Assembly (NCBI GenBank): GCA_958352145.1
Contig: CATWNM010000025.1
Span: forward strand, 1-34,109
Origin: an uncultured Eubacteriales bacterium
GTDB lineage: Bacteria; Bacillota; Clostridia; Oscillospirales; CAG-272
DNA length: 34,109 nucleotides
Reading direction: 5' to 3'
The position numbers and the translations under genes were made by a program. Below are positions 1 to 8,795 of this stretch, in pieces. The notes under the pieces were generated by a model that was not told where the DNA came from, ran no database searches, and saw only the letters and a list, made by a program, of their open reading frames with translations. How positions within the stretch are numbered: the stretch's first letter is position 1; every line of letters begins with the position of its first letter.

Positions 1-1584
1 CTTATGAGCAAAAAGGGATATTTGCCGGTCTTTTCCGGCAGCGCAGAATTTGGAAACAAATACGGCGTGAACGGGGAACCCTATATCGGTAATGAAACGC
101 TCGGTATGGACGCTGCAGGCATGCCGAATGTGGCGGCTGATTTATCAGAAGTGTTCGGCCGTGTGACAAGCGATTGTGACCCGGTCATTTGGCTCAAATT
201 TTTTGCGACGATGTATGCGATGGCTTATTTCGAAGATGATGTCCCCACGCTGATCCGGGAGGCGGAGAAAGTTTTGCCGGAGGGGTGCTGGCAGCGTGAA
301 ATTATCGCCGAGGTATTTGCGCTGAAAGAAAGGTATCCGGACGATTGGCGGCGCGCCGTTGTCAATGCGGAAAGAAACTGTTTTAGAAGTCATTACGATC
401 AGGACAGCACTATGGGTGAAACTGGCATCAACTGTTCGTTTATTCTGATTGGCTTGCTGTACGGCGACGGTGATTATTATGAAACTTGTAAAATTATATC
501 CCTTGCCGGACATGGAGGGGACAGTACGACGCCTGTAGGGCTTGGCATCGTCGGCATTATCAATGGTATGAAAGATTTACCTCCGGAGGTAAACGAGAAA
601 GTCTGGCAGGATGGCAAAGGCGTTGTGGTTAACCTTCCGCGTGCGACAAAGGAAATGTATTACATGTACTGCGCGGGGCTGCCCGAGCGTATCCCAATGA
701 CGGATATTGTGGAGATGTATCAAAAGAACTTTGAAAGTATTCTGCTGGAAAATGGCGGAAAGATTGCAGACGGAAATTATTATATTCCGAAAAATGCGCT
801 TGCGGTTCCGGACACTGTATTGGTAGAGGATTTTGAAGACGGGAATTTAGACGGTTATTCTTCATTCGGGGATGGGACGTTGCTTGGAGATTTTGCTTTC
901 ACAGGGAATTATGCCGTCAAGGTAAACGGCAATGAAAGCGCGGATAGCGGCGTTTACAAAACCTTGTCAGGTCTAAAAGTTGGCAGTACGTATAGAATGA
1001 CGGCTTATGTGAGCACTGCTGCGAGAACGACTGCGCGTCTGTTTGCCAGAGCATCCGGCGCCTTTGATTATACGTTTGCGACTGTATATGACCAGCAGGC
1101 GTTTGCCAAGCGGGATTTTCTGTTTACGGCTACTGCGGAAAGTATGGAAGTCGGATTGCTTGTACCGGCGGGCACGAGTTCACATAAATACGCCATCATG
1201 GATGATATCACGATTGTGCGCGTAGAAGAAAACAAACCGCTCGGAGATGACGCGGCCAGCATCAAGTCTCAGGCGTCGGACGGCAAATATACGAAGGAAA
1301 TTGCCTTTGAGGTGCAGGGAAAAGCGGATAGAGAAGTGTATTTGAAGCTGACGTTTTCCAATACCTGCGGCAAGACGGTGGATGCATCTATTTTGCTGAA
1401 CGGAAAAGAATATGCGTCCGTGCCATTTTATAAAACCGGCAGCGATGTTATGACCAATGGCTGTGATTTCATATATATTCCGGTTATTTTAAACGAAGAT
1501 GTCAATACGATCAGCCTTAATATCGGTTCTAACGCTTTGTATATCAGCGCAGCGGAGATTGTCACGGTAACAGACAGGTGGTAA
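1..1584 (+). CDS. ADP-ribosylglycohydrolase-fold protein with C-terminal carbohydrate-binding-like modules (5' partial)
   Basis: The reading frame is open to base 1, so the N-terminal half of the enzyme domain lies outside the window; the ATG at 4 is only an internal methionine. Residues 1 to about 250 (numbered from that ATG) match the C-terminal half of the ADP-ribosylglycohydrolase family (PF03747): an NCSFILIGLLYGDGDY helix followed by the glycine-rich metal-binding motif GHGGDSTTPVGLGIVG at about 169-184. Many bacterial relatives have D-T-D-(T/C) where this protein has D-S-T-T at 173-176, so the second metal-ligating Asp appears to be replaced. Residues about 272-405 (VEDFEDGNLDGY onward, ending DDITIVRVEE) look like a CBM4/9-type jelly roll. 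Residues about 415-526 look like a second beta-sandwich. Such fusions are usually extracellular and act on glycans rather than ADP-ribosyl protein; that role is inferred. It ends 55 bases before the SGNH/dockerin-like gene, with no terminator seen between them, so they may be cotranscribed. Confidence 0.75.
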   Translation, partial: LMSKKGYLPVFSGSAEFGNKYGVNGEPYIGNETLGMDAAGMPNVAADLSEVFGRVTSDCDPVIWLKFFATMYAMAYFEDDVPTLIREAEKVLPEGCWQREIIAEVFALKERYPDDWRRAVVNAERNCFRSHYDQDSTMGETGINCSFILIGLLYGDGDYYETCKIISLAGHGGDSTTPVGLGIVGIINGMKDLPPEVNEKVWQDGKGVVVNLPRATKEMYYMYCAGLPERIPMTDIVEMYQKNFESILLENGGKIADGNYYIPKNALAVPDTVLVEDFEDGNLDGYSSFGDGTLLGDFAFTGNYAVKVNGNESADSGVYKTLSGLKVGSTYRMTAYVSTAARTTARLFARASGAFDYTFATVYDQQAFAKRDFLFTATAESMEVGLLVPAGTSSHKYAIMDDITIVRVEENKPLGDDAASIKSQASDGKYTKEIAFEVQGKADREVYLKLTFSNTCGKTVDASILLNGKEYASVPFYKTGSDVMTNGCDFIYIPVILNEDVNTISLNIGSNALYISAAEIVTVTDRW

Positions 1585-1639
1585 TCCACGGATGCAACTC
1601 AGTTTGCAGAAAGTTTTGGATTGATTAGGAGGGGTGGAT

Positions 1640-4399
1640 TTGAAAAAATGCATGGCATATATAGCCGGTCTGTTTTTAGCCTTGGGCGTTTGCGTGTTTT
1701 TATTGTCTTTTGAAACCGGCGCGGTGGACGGTGCCGCTATGATTTATGTGCAGGATGGCGGGAGCGGCACCGGTCAGTCCGCGGATAGTCCGCTTGGCTC
1801 GCTAAGCGCTGCCGTTGACGCGCTGGACGGAAAAGGCGGCTCAATCGTTGTCTGCGGCAAGCTGAGTATTCGCGCAAAGACGACTATACCGGAGCAGAGC
1901 AGTGATTTGTCGATCGTAGCAATAGACGGTGGGTATATCAGCTTATCAGCTCGTTTGCAGTTTGCGAAAAATGCAAATGACAATGTGATCACGCTGGATC
2001 TTCCGCTGGACGTTTCGGGAAATTTTGCATGTTACATATTCGGTGGATTCAACAGCATAGTTTTTGGTGATCGGTTCGCTGTGACTGGCAGCGGCGGCAA
2101 TTCGGCTTCGCTTAGCTTTTTTGGCGGTATCCATGCCGGCGAGGCCGCTTCCATTGAAGAATGCACGACGGAACTTCCATATTCAATCACGATCAATAAC
2201 GGTGTGTTTCTGCGCTTTGGAGGCGGTAATATGCGTTCAAACACAGACGTGTATATAGGTTCAATTGCCGCGCCGGTTTCTATAACGATCAACGGCGGCA
2301 CGTTTGGCTTGGCGGGCAGCTATTCGGATGCGCTTGCAGCAAACAAGACATTTGAGGCTTTCAGCGTTTCCGGACAGAGTATTTTGGCGGACGATGCGTC
2401 GCTGACGGTCAGCGGCGGCACGTTCAATACGCCGGTTTATATTTCGGGCAGGCGCGGCATTATGATCGGCGCTGCTGCCGAAAAATCGACATTGACCGCT
2501 TCTGACAAAAAATATTATGCGATAGATGGCGACATTACCGTGGATATCACAGGCGGCGTATTTAACGGCGGCGCGCTTTGCGCGTATTATGTCGACGCGG
2601 GCTATACGCAGCTTATGCGAGGTGATTATACTGTAATGGTCGGCGCGGGCGCTTCGTTTGCGCCGGGAACTGTTTTTGATGCGACGCAGGTGAAAGCTTA
2701 TGCGGGACAAAACCAGCGGGCGTCGATTACATATCCGAGTTCTTCCGATTTTGTGATATCGCGCTTTGACACTGTAAACGGCGCGCCGCAGAGCTATACG
2801 GATCCGATTCGCGTCGCTTTCATAGGCGACAGCATCACGGAGGGATCGGGCGTAAACAGAATGACCGAATCTTATCCGGCGCAGTTCCTTAAAAACGCGG
2901 TGGATGCTGGCAAAGATGTTATCGTATCCAACTACGGCATAGCTGCATCCGGTATCATGCCTTCTACCAACCGGTATTATCCCGATTTGCTGGCTTATAG
3001 ATTCGCGTTTGAAGAAACGGATGCGGACTATTATGTTTTTGCACTGGGAACAAACGACAGCAACACAGCCGGCGCCTCGGTCGGAGCGATGAACAAGTTT
3101 TATACCGATTATAAAGCGTTTATTCAATCGTTCGGCGATCTCCCTGATACGAAAAAAGTGTTCGTTACGTCGGTTTTGCTGCGCAAAACCGAATCGGTTT
3201 ACAGTATTCGCGGCGTCTCCGTCATTCGTCCGCTGCAAAAACAGATTGCGGAGGAACTGGCTGCCATAGAGCCGGACAAATACGTTTTTGTTGATCTCTA
3301 TGCGCTGACTTTTGACGCTGCCGCCGCGGGGACGCTTTTGTCCGACGACAATCTGCATCCGGCAAAGAGCGGTTACGAAATTATGGGTAAGGCGTTGTAT
3401 GACGCGATTTATTCGGATATATGTACGGTTCCGGATTTTGAAATGACCGACATTTATCTTTCAGACAGTGGTACGCCGTTTGGCGCAGGAACAAAAGACA
3501 ATCCGATTTCTTATCTGACCGTTGCTTTCGGAAAATGCGCGCCGAATGCGACGATTCATATTCTTGAAACCTTTACATTTGATACGCATGTATTTACGCC
3601 GCTCAATCGTGAGAAACTGACTATTGTCGGCGAGGGAACCGATGCTGTATGGCATATCGGCCAAGTTGGGAGCGAAATGAACATGAAGGCCGGCAGCGAT
3701 CTTGTGATTGATAATCTTACGATAGATACTACCGTGACGCTCATAGGCTACTACAACAACATTGAACTGACCGATACATGCAAAACCGGGGAAGAATGGC
3801 AGTTTTATGCCGGCTATAATGTATTTGCTTCCACCGAATTTGCCGATCCGGCTTCGACAGCGTATTTTGATACGGAAGAAAGTGCTTCTAGTGATAAAGA
3901 TTGTGTGATCACCTTAAACAGCGGCAGTTTTATCTATGTGATAGGCGGGAACCGCCGGTATGCCGCGCAGGCGCCCTTTGGTACCTACAGCGGAAATATG
4001 ATTTTAAATATTGGCGGCAGCGCGTCTGTTTCAGCGGATAAATACACAGGCGTCAGCGGGACGAATTATCTCGCCGGTACGGTTACAGCAAATATTGACT
4101 TGTGGAACGCCGATACGCTGCTTCGCGATTATGCGTTGCCGGGAACGGTCACGGGTGTTATCTATAATCCGTATAAGCATACCGGTAAAGTTACGGTAAA
4201 TGTAGCGGACGGCGTGCATGTAAACCGGTTGGTGGCCGGAGATTTTAACGGCGACAATCGAATTACAGCTATGGATGCGCTTTTGGCGCTTGGATATGTT
4301 GTAAACGGTTTTGACGAGAGTAAAGCGGAATATTTCTATGGACAGGATACGATTTCTCTGCGCACAGTTTTGTGGCTCCTTAAGAAAGTGGCCGGATGA
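1640..4399 (+). CDS. Secreted beta-helix / SGNH hydrolase / beta-helix protein with C-terminal dockerin-like segment
   Basis: The start is chosen as TTG 1640 because the strong Shine-Dalgarno AGGAGG at 1627-1632 sits 7 bases upstream; the frame also has GTG at 1634, but that overlaps the Shine-Dalgarno. Residues below are numbered from GTG 1634. A lipophilic signal peptide covers about 5-33. Residues about 36-390 form a repetitive Ser/Thr/Gly-rich beta-helix-like region with ITINGGTF-type turns. Residues about 388-600 are an SGNH/GDSL hydrolase with GDSIT (Ser400 nucleophile), GTND and the DNLHP block (Asp572, His575), so the catalytic set looks intact; it probably deacetylates or de-esterifies a glycan. 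A second beta-helix module begins near 604 (IYLSDSGTPFGAGTKDNP). The C-terminus carries GDFNGDNRITAMD with Asp870, Asn872, Asp874 and Asp881 spaced as in a type I dockerin loop. The second loop (YFYGQDTISLRTV) has lost most acidic ligands. Secretion and attachment through a cohesin are inferred. Confidence 0.85.
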   Translation: MKKCMAYIAGLFLALGVCVFLLSFETGAVDGAAMIYVQDGGSGTGQSADSPLGSLSAAVDALDGKGGSIVVCGKLSIRAKTTIPEQSSDLSIVAIDGGYISLSARLQFAKNANDNVITLDLPLDVSGNFACYIFGGFNSIVFGDRFAVTGSGGNSASLSFFGGIHAGEAASIEECTTELPYSITINNGVFLRFGGGNMRSNTDVYIGSIAAPVSITINGGTFGLAGSYSDALAANKTFEAFSVSGQSILADDASLTVSGGTFNTPVYISGRRGIMIGAAAEKSTLTASDKKYYAIDGDITVDITGGVFNGGALCAYYVDAGYTQLMRGDYTVMVGAGASFAPGTVFDATQVKAYAGQNQRASITYPSSSDFVISRFDTVNGAPQSYTDPIRVAFIGDSITEGSGVNRMTESYPAQFLKNAVDAGKDVIVSNYGIAASGIMPSTNRYYPDLLAYRFAFEETDADYYVFALGTNDSNTAGASVGAMNKFYTDYKAFIQSFGDLPDTKKVFVTSVLLRKTESVYSIRGVSVIRPLQKQIAEELAAIEPDKYVFVDLYALTFDAAAAGTLLSDDNLHPAKSGYEIMGKALYDAIYSDICTVPDFEMTDIYLSDSGTPFGAGTKDNPISYLTVAFGKCAPNATIHILETFTFDTHVFTPLNREKLTIVGEGTDAVWHIGQVGSEMNMKAGSDLVIDNLTIDTTVTLIGYYNNIELTDTCKTGEEWQFYAGYNVFASTEFADPASTAYFDTEESASSDKDCVITLNSGSFIYVIGGNRRYAAQAPFGTYSGNMILNIGGSASVSADKYTGVSGTNYLAGTVTANIDLWNADTLLRDYALPGTVTGVIYNPYKHTGKVTVNVADGVHVNRLVAGDFNGDNRITAMDALLALGYVVNGFDESKAEYFYGQDTISLRTVLWLLKKVAG

Positions 4400-4482
4400 T
4401 ATTGACGTTAAAGAATGGATGTCTAACGATCACAAATATCGTCGGGCAGGTTGCTCATAACTCTAAGCGGCTTTAAAAGGTA

Positions 4483-4504
4483 ATTTTGATTGGCCAATCA
4501 AAAT
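4483..4504. promoter_or_regulatory. Perfect 22-bp palindrome upstream of the stalked surface protein gene (candidate operator)
   Basis: Each 11-base arm reads ATTTTGATTGG on its own strand and the two arms meet with no spacer. It ends 31 bases before the ATG at 4536. The core TGATTGGCCAATCA is typical in shape of a dimeric regulator site. A weak terminator for the upstream gene is the alternative, because AT-rich sequence follows, but the absence of a loop and of a clean T-run argues against it. Confidence 0.45.
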
Positions 4505-4535
4505 AATTATTTTTGTTGGAAAGTGAGATTGAATT

Positions 4536-5843
4536 ATGAAAAAAAGCTTGACATATGCGCTTGGTATGTTTTTTGCTTTGGCGCTTGTTATTGTTCCGTT
4601 GTCTCTGATGAATGTTTTTGCGGCGGGCAGCGCTGACGTAGTTTTCCTTCGAGATGGCAGCGCCGGAGACGGTTCGTCTCCGGATCAGGCGCTCGGGACG
4701 CTGAATGCGGCTTATGATGCGCTTGATCTTACGAAAGACTGCACGATTGTAGTTTGCGGTGCGTTCACACAGGAACTGACTTTTGATTATGGCTTGGACT
4801 ATACCGGAAGTGTAACGTTTACTTCGCTGTATGACGGCGTGGATTACAGAAGTGCGGGCGCCGCTTATCAATTTGAAGCATGCCGGTTTGTATGCTATGG
4901 CGATACCCGCTTTGAAAACATGGATTTTAAAGCGCTCAGCACGAATTTGTTAGTGGTAGGACAGCATCACCCGGTGACGATCGGTGAAGGCGTAACGATG
5001 AGCGGCGATGACAGCAAATTCACAGGCGGTTCGATTGCCAAAGCGTTTGCTATTTTGGGCGGATATCAGAATGGGTTAAATTTTCCTCCGCTTGAAAGCG
5101 ACGCGGATACGAATATCACCGTGCTCTCCGGTAGCAAGCTGTATATCGTGCCTTTTTCCCGGCAGATCCTTGGTACCTATACGGGAACCGCGCATATCAA
5201 AATCGGCGGAAATGCGGATGTTTCTGTACTGCATGGTTCCGCTGCTTATCCGGACGGCGTGATCGTGGGCGATGTCAAAGTTGAACTATCGGGAAATGCA
5301 AATGTTCGAAATTTTTATGGCTGCACGCAGGATACGATAGAAAATTCCTTTGAGCTTACATGGGAGTCCGGTACGATCGGCGTTTTTGAATGGGTGTGCT
5401 CGTATACGCCCGGCAAGTCCTTTACCGTGACCGGGCAAACCGTGCTGAATGCATCGGATGAAGTAAAAAAACAGGAAAAATATAACGAGATTGCAGCAAA
5501 TTTTGATGTTATTTCAGGTGGCAGTGTAGTCGTTACGACACCTGCCGATACGACGTCTGCTGAAGCTACGTCTGCGCCGACCACGTCCGAACCGGTTACA
5601 ACCCCGTCGACTTCTACGCCGGACACGTCTGCGCCAGACACATCGAAACCCGTTACGACGAAGCCGAATACATCCGCTTCAGATGTATCGTCCAAGACGC
5701 CTGATACGACAACTTTGCCCGCTGATACAAACGATAACGGAGACGGCGCGCCGATCGGTATAATTATTGCGGTTGTGTGTGTTGTGGCGGCTATCGTGGT
5801 GGTCATCGTCGTCGTTTCCAAGAAAAAATCTAAAAAATCATAA
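4536..5843 (+). CDS. Beta-helix-like surface protein with Thr/Ser/Pro stalk and C-terminal membrane anchor
   Basis: The 435-residue product has a signal peptide at about 1-30 (MKKSLTYALGMFFALALVIV, cut near VFAAG). Next comes the module that opens VVFLRDGSAGDGSSPDQALG, shared with the proteins at 1640 and 30932 and resembling the start of pectate-lyase-like beta-helix proteins. Residues about 130-330 carry beta-strand/turn repeats. Residues about 335-402 are a Thr/Ser/Pro/Asp-rich stalk. A membrane segment lies at about 406-428, followed by the short basic tail KKKSKKS. This predicts a type I membrane protein displayed on the outside, with no LPxTG motif. No catalytic residues are recognisable, so enzymatic or adhesive function cannot be assigned. 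The Shine-Dalgarno (GGAAAGTGAG) is modest. A perfect palindrome lies just upstream and a strong terminator just downstream. Confidence 0.8.
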   Translation: MKKSLTYALGMFFALALVIVPLSLMNVFAAGSADVVFLRDGSAGDGSSPDQALGTLNAAYDALDLTKDCTIVVCGAFTQELTFDYGLDYTGSVTFTSLYDGVDYRSAGAAYQFEACRFVCYGDTRFENMDFKALSTNLLVVGQHHPVTIGEGVTMSGDDSKFTGGSIAKAFAILGGYQNGLNFPPLESDADTNITVLSGSKLYIVPFSRQILGTYTGTAHIKIGGNADVSVLHGSAAYPDGVIVGDVKVELSGNANVRNFYGCTQDTIENSFELTWESGTIGVFEWVCSYTPGKSFTVTGQTVLNASDEVKKQEKYNEIAANFDVISGGSVVVTTPADTTSAEATSAPTTSEPVTTPSTSTPDTSAPDTSKPVTTKPNTSASDVSSKTPDTTTLPADTNDNGDGAPIGIIIAVVCVVAAIVVVIVVVSKKKSKKS

Positions 5844-5870
5844 ATAAAGCAAGAGGTGGCTTGTGCCAGT

Positions 5871-5914
5871 AAGAGCCTGTAGAAAAAACTATGTTTTTTC
5901 TACAGGCTCTTTTT
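5871..5914 (+). terminator. Intrinsic terminator after the stalked surface protein gene
   Basis: Two 18-base arms (5872-5889 and 5893-5910, left arm AGAGCCTGTAGAAAAAAC) pair perfectly around a three-base loop and are followed by TTTT. This is a textbook rho-independent terminator and separates the surface-protein block from the next gene. Confidence 0.9.
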
Positions 5915-5940
5915 ATACTAAAAGATGAAAGTACCAGATT

Positions 5941-5973
5941 TTGACAGAATTTGCACAAAAATTGAGGTATACT
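5941..5973 (+). promoter_or_regulatory. Possible promoter of the DUF6514-like gene
   Basis: A perfect -35 box TTGACA (5941-5946) and a -10-like TATACT (5968-5973) lie between the upstream terminator and the gene, but the 21-base spacer is too long for a standard sigma-A promoter. The TTG of this -35 box is also the first in-frame start of a longer reading of the gene, which is a reason to reject that longer start. Confidence 0.35.
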
Positions 5974-6003
5974 ATTGGTACAATTGCTTTGGGGGAGGAT
6001 TTT

Positions 6004-6225
6004 ATGAAGTATTCTTATACTAAAGAAGTACGGCGCAATGAAGAGATTGGAGAATATGTTGCTTTTGCTATTATGGTAATGAATGGAACCGTCTGTATCC
6101 GATACATAGCGGAGGTTTTTCTGGAGGAAGAAAAAGCGCGGACGTTTGTTTTACTGTGTAATCGACTGAAATTGGATCCGCTGCATTTGGAGGATGCGAT
6201 TTATGATGCAATCGCGGCGGAATGA
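6004..6225 (+). CDS. DUF6514-like small protein
   Basis: This is a 73-residue soluble protein. The ATG at 6004 follows a strong GGGGGAGG Shine-Dalgarno (5991-5998) by 5 bases; the frame extends to TTG 5941, but that lies in a promoter-like box. The pattern (basic N-terminus, a short beta-hairpin around EYVAFAIMVM, then FVLLCNRLKLDPLHLEDAIYD) resembles the clostridial DUF6514 family as I remember it, whose C-terminal helix typically reads LCNRLxLxPxHLxDxxED. The function of that family is unknown. It appears to be monocistronic, with a terminator upstream and a separate promoter downstream for the helicase operon. Confidence 0.75.
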   Translation: MKYSYTKEVRRNEEIGEYVAFAIMVMNGTVCIRYIAEVFLEEEKARTFVLLCNRLKLDPLHLEDAIYDAIAAE

Positions 6226-6309
6226 CGATTGGCCCAAGGAAGATGCGCGCGTATGCTTGTGTATATGCGCGTATTTCATCTAAACGGAATATATAAAATG
6301 ATTTTATGG

Positions 6310-6338
6310 TTGCTAAATGTCTGAAAATATAGTATAAT
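6310..6338 (+). promoter_or_regulatory. Sigma-A promoter of the pcrA-radA operon
   Basis: A -35 TTGCTA (6310-6315), a 17-base spacer and a perfect -10 TATAAT (6333-6338) lie about 70 bases before the helicase start. The leader contains a small hairpin (CGGTC at 6380-6384 pairing with GACCG at 6389-6393) close to the start region, which could affect translation. Confidence 0.65.
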
Positions 6339-6407
6339 TGATTTTACAAATAAAAGTTCAGATCAAATAAGCGAAAGGACGGTCGAACGACCGGCGGATT
6401 TTTAAAA

Positions 6408-8783
6408 TTGACGGCATTGCAAGAAAAATATCTGCATGTTAAGCGTGAACTTTTTGATTTGTATTACGCAGATCTCAATGAAATGCAGCGAAATGCTGTT
6501 TGCACTGTACAGGGCCCTTTGCTGGTATTGGCTGGAGCGGGAAGCGGAAAAACAACCGTGCTTGTTCGCCGGATTGTACATATTTTGAAATATGGAAACG
6601 CATATACTTGTAATACTGCGCCCGAAGACCTGACGGAGCCCCTTCTCAAGGCGTGCGAGCAGGCAAAGAAGCTGGATCATGATGCGCTTGGGGAATTTTT
6701 GCTTCGTTTTTCCGAAGATTTCTGTCCGCCGTGGGCGGTATTGGCTATTACGTTTACCAACAAGGCGGCAAAAGAAATTAAAGAGCGGCTAATTGCGGCG
6801 TTTGGCGATCCGTTGGCGGCCGACGGTATCTGGGCTGGAACTTTTCATTCTGTCTGTATGCGTATTTTGCGGAGCCATATCGCGTTTTTGGGGTATAAAC
6901 CGGGATTTTCCATTTATGATACAGGGGATCAAAAGACGTTGATCTCCGAATGCCTGAAGCTTTTGAATTTAGACGAAAAAAAATTTCCCCCTAAAAATAT
7001 TTTGAATTTGATCAGCCGGGCGAAGGACAGATTAATGACACCGGATATGCTGCTTTCCGAGTGTGAGACGGATTATTTGGGTTCTATTGCGGCCAAGGTC
7101 TATCGGCTGTACCAGCGAAAATTGATGGAAGCCAACGCACTGGATTTTGACGATATTATTATGCTGACCGTGCGTTTATTTGAAGAAAATCCGGATATAC
7201 TGGCATTTTACCAGTCAAAATTTAAATATATATGTGTGGACGAGTATCAGGATACGAATCATGCGCAATTCCGTTTGACGGAACTTTTGGCTGGTAAGCA
7301 TCGAAATATTATGGTTGTTGGAGATGATGACCAGAGCATTTATAAGTTCCGCGGGGCGACGATCGAAAATATTTTGAATTTTGATCGTACGTATCCGGAA
7401 GCAAAAATTATTAAACTGGAACAAAATTATCGGTCAACCCAGTGTATTTTGAACGCCGCAAACGCGGTCATCCGTCAGAATTTTGGACGCAGAGGCAAGA
7501 CGCTCTGGACCGACGGCTCGGAAGGGCATAAAGTGACGGTTTTTGTTGCCGGCAACCAAAATGACGAAGCGCGATTGATTATTAATAAAATCGTTTCTCT
7601 TGCCGCCGTCGGACGCAAATACAGCGATTTTGCAGTTTTGTATCGTATGAATGCGCAGTCCGGCGTGTTGGAGGCGGCCTTTGCCAAAAGCGGCATTCCG
7701 TATCGTATTCTCAGCGGCATGCGTTTTTATGATCGGCGTGAAGTCAAAGACATTTTATCGTATCTTTGCTTGATTGTAAATCCAAACGATACGCAGCGTT
7801 TAAAAAGAATTGTCAATGTGCCTAGACGAAAGATTGGGCCGGCGACGATGGATGCGGCGGAGGCCATTGCCGGAGAACAGGGCATTTCCGTATATGAGGT
7901 GATTAAAAACGCTTCCCAATATGTGGCCATTTCAAGAAGTGCGTCAAAATTTGCAGATTTTTGCAACATGATTCGCGACTTGAGCGTTCTTTCAGGTATG
8001 CTGCGGGTATCGGAGTTTGTAGAGCGGGTGATTGATTGCACCGGATACAGGCAGATGCTGATCGATGAGGGCGACGAAGGCGAAGAGCGGTTGGAAAATC
8101 TGGAAGAATTGATCTCCATGGCCGCTGATTATGAAACGCGTACAGATGAGCCCACGCTTGTTGGGTTCCTCGAGGAAATTTCTTTGGTGGCCGATGTGGA
8201 CAAGTATGATGAAAATGCCGACGCTGTGGTTATGATGACGATTCATTCGGCGAAAGGGTTGGAATTTCCAGTTGTATTTGTGCCGGGTATGGAAGAAGGC
8301 ATGTTTCCCGGCATGCAGTCGATGGAAAGCACTGCCGATTTGGAAGAAGAACGCCGTTTGATGTATGTGGCCATTACGCGCGCTAAAAAGGAATTATATT
8401 TTTTGCGCGCTTGCGAACGTTTTGTTTATGGTAAGACGCAGTGCAATAGGGAATCCCGATTTTTAGCAGAAATTCCTGATACATTGAAAGTCACGGTGGA
8501 TGGTTCCGAAAAATCAAAGGATATACTCAATAAAAATCGGAGCGCTTCGGGTGGATATGGCGCGGCGAACCAGTATGCCGCAAAATATGGCGGCATGCAT
8601 AAGGCGTCGTCTTTTGCTGTAGAGCATTTTTCTGCCGGAGATCAGGTCTCGCATCCGATCTTTGGCCGGGGTATGATTTTGTCGGTCACACAGATGGGCG
8701 CCGATATGCTTTATGAGGTTGCATTTGAGCAGACGGGTACAAAAAAGCTGATGGCTACTTATGCGCGGCTCTCAAAAATCTAA
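6408..8783 (+). CDS. pcrA: UvrD/PcrA-type superfamily 1 DNA helicase
   Basis: This 791-residue ATP-dependent 3'-5' DNA helicase acts in nucleotide excision repair and in clearing recombination or replication intermediates. Motifs in order: Q motif LNEMQRNAV (about 24-32), Walker A AGAGSGKTT (about 42-50), motif Ia FTNKAAKEI, Walker B DEYQDTN (about 278-284), motif III GDDDQSIYKFRGA, motif IV QNYRST, motif V TIHSAKGLEFPVVFVPGM and motif VI VAITRAKKEL. The C-terminus (QVSHPIFGRGMI ... KKLMATYARLSKI) is the PcrA RNA-polymerase-binding Tudor-like tail, which favours PcrA over UvrD or Rep. The start is uncertain: TTG 6408 is the only in-frame start codon before the Q motif found, and it has only a weak GGCGG upstream. 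An insertion of about 40 residues follows motif I (TCNTAPEDLTEPLLKACEQA). It is the first gene of a five-gene operon; radA begins 12 bases after its stop. Confidence 0.93.
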   Translation: MTALQEKYLHVKRELFDLYYADLNEMQRNAVCTVQGPLLVLAGAGSGKTTVLVRRIVHILKYGNAYTCNTAPEDLTEPLLKACEQAKKLDHDALGEFLLRFSEDFCPPWAVLAITFTNKAAKEIKERLIAAFGDPLAADGIWAGTFHSVCMRILRSHIAFLGYKPGFSIYDTGDQKTLISECLKLLNLDEKKFPPKNILNLISRAKDRLMTPDMLLSECETDYLGSIAAKVYRLYQRKLMEANALDFDDIIMLTVRLFEENPDILAFYQSKFKYICVDEYQDTNHAQFRLTELLAGKHRNIMVVGDDDQSIYKFRGATIENILNFDRTYPEAKIIKLEQNYRSTQCILNAANAVIRQNFGRRGKTLWTDGSEGHKVTVFVAGNQNDEARLIINKIVSLAAVGRKYSDFAVLYRMNAQSGVLEAAFAKSGIPYRILSGMRFYDRREVKDILSYLCLIVNPNDTQRLKRIVNVPRRKIGPATMDAAEAIAGEQGISVYEVIKNASQYVAISRSASKFADFCNMIRDLSVLSGMLRVSEFVERVIDCTGYRQMLIDEGDEGEERLENLEELISMAADYETRTDEPTLVGFLEEISLVADVDKYDENADAVVMMTIHSAKGLEFPVVFVPGMEEGMFPGMQSMESTADLEEERRLMYVAITRAKKELYFLRACERFVYGKTQCNRESRFLAEIPDTLKVTVDGSEKSKDILNKNRSASGGYGAANQYAAKYGGMHKASSFAVEHFSAGDQVSHPIFGRGMILSVTQMGADMLYEVAFEQTGTKKLMATYARLSKI

Positions 8784-8795
8784 ACGGAGAAAATA

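Noticed and set aside
2261..3358. A 365-residue minus-strand open frame
   Set aside because: It is a shadow of the SGNH/beta-helix gene: Arg/Ile/Asn-rich translation with no recognisable domain, no ribosome binding site, and an intact catalytic set on the other strand.
5315..5821. A 168-residue minus-strand open frame rich in Val, Ser, Asp and Gly
   Set aside because: It is the antisense of the Thr/Ser/Pro stalk; repetitive ACG/TCT codons remove stops on the other strand. The same applies to 31876-32259 (minus) and 24835-25185 (minus).
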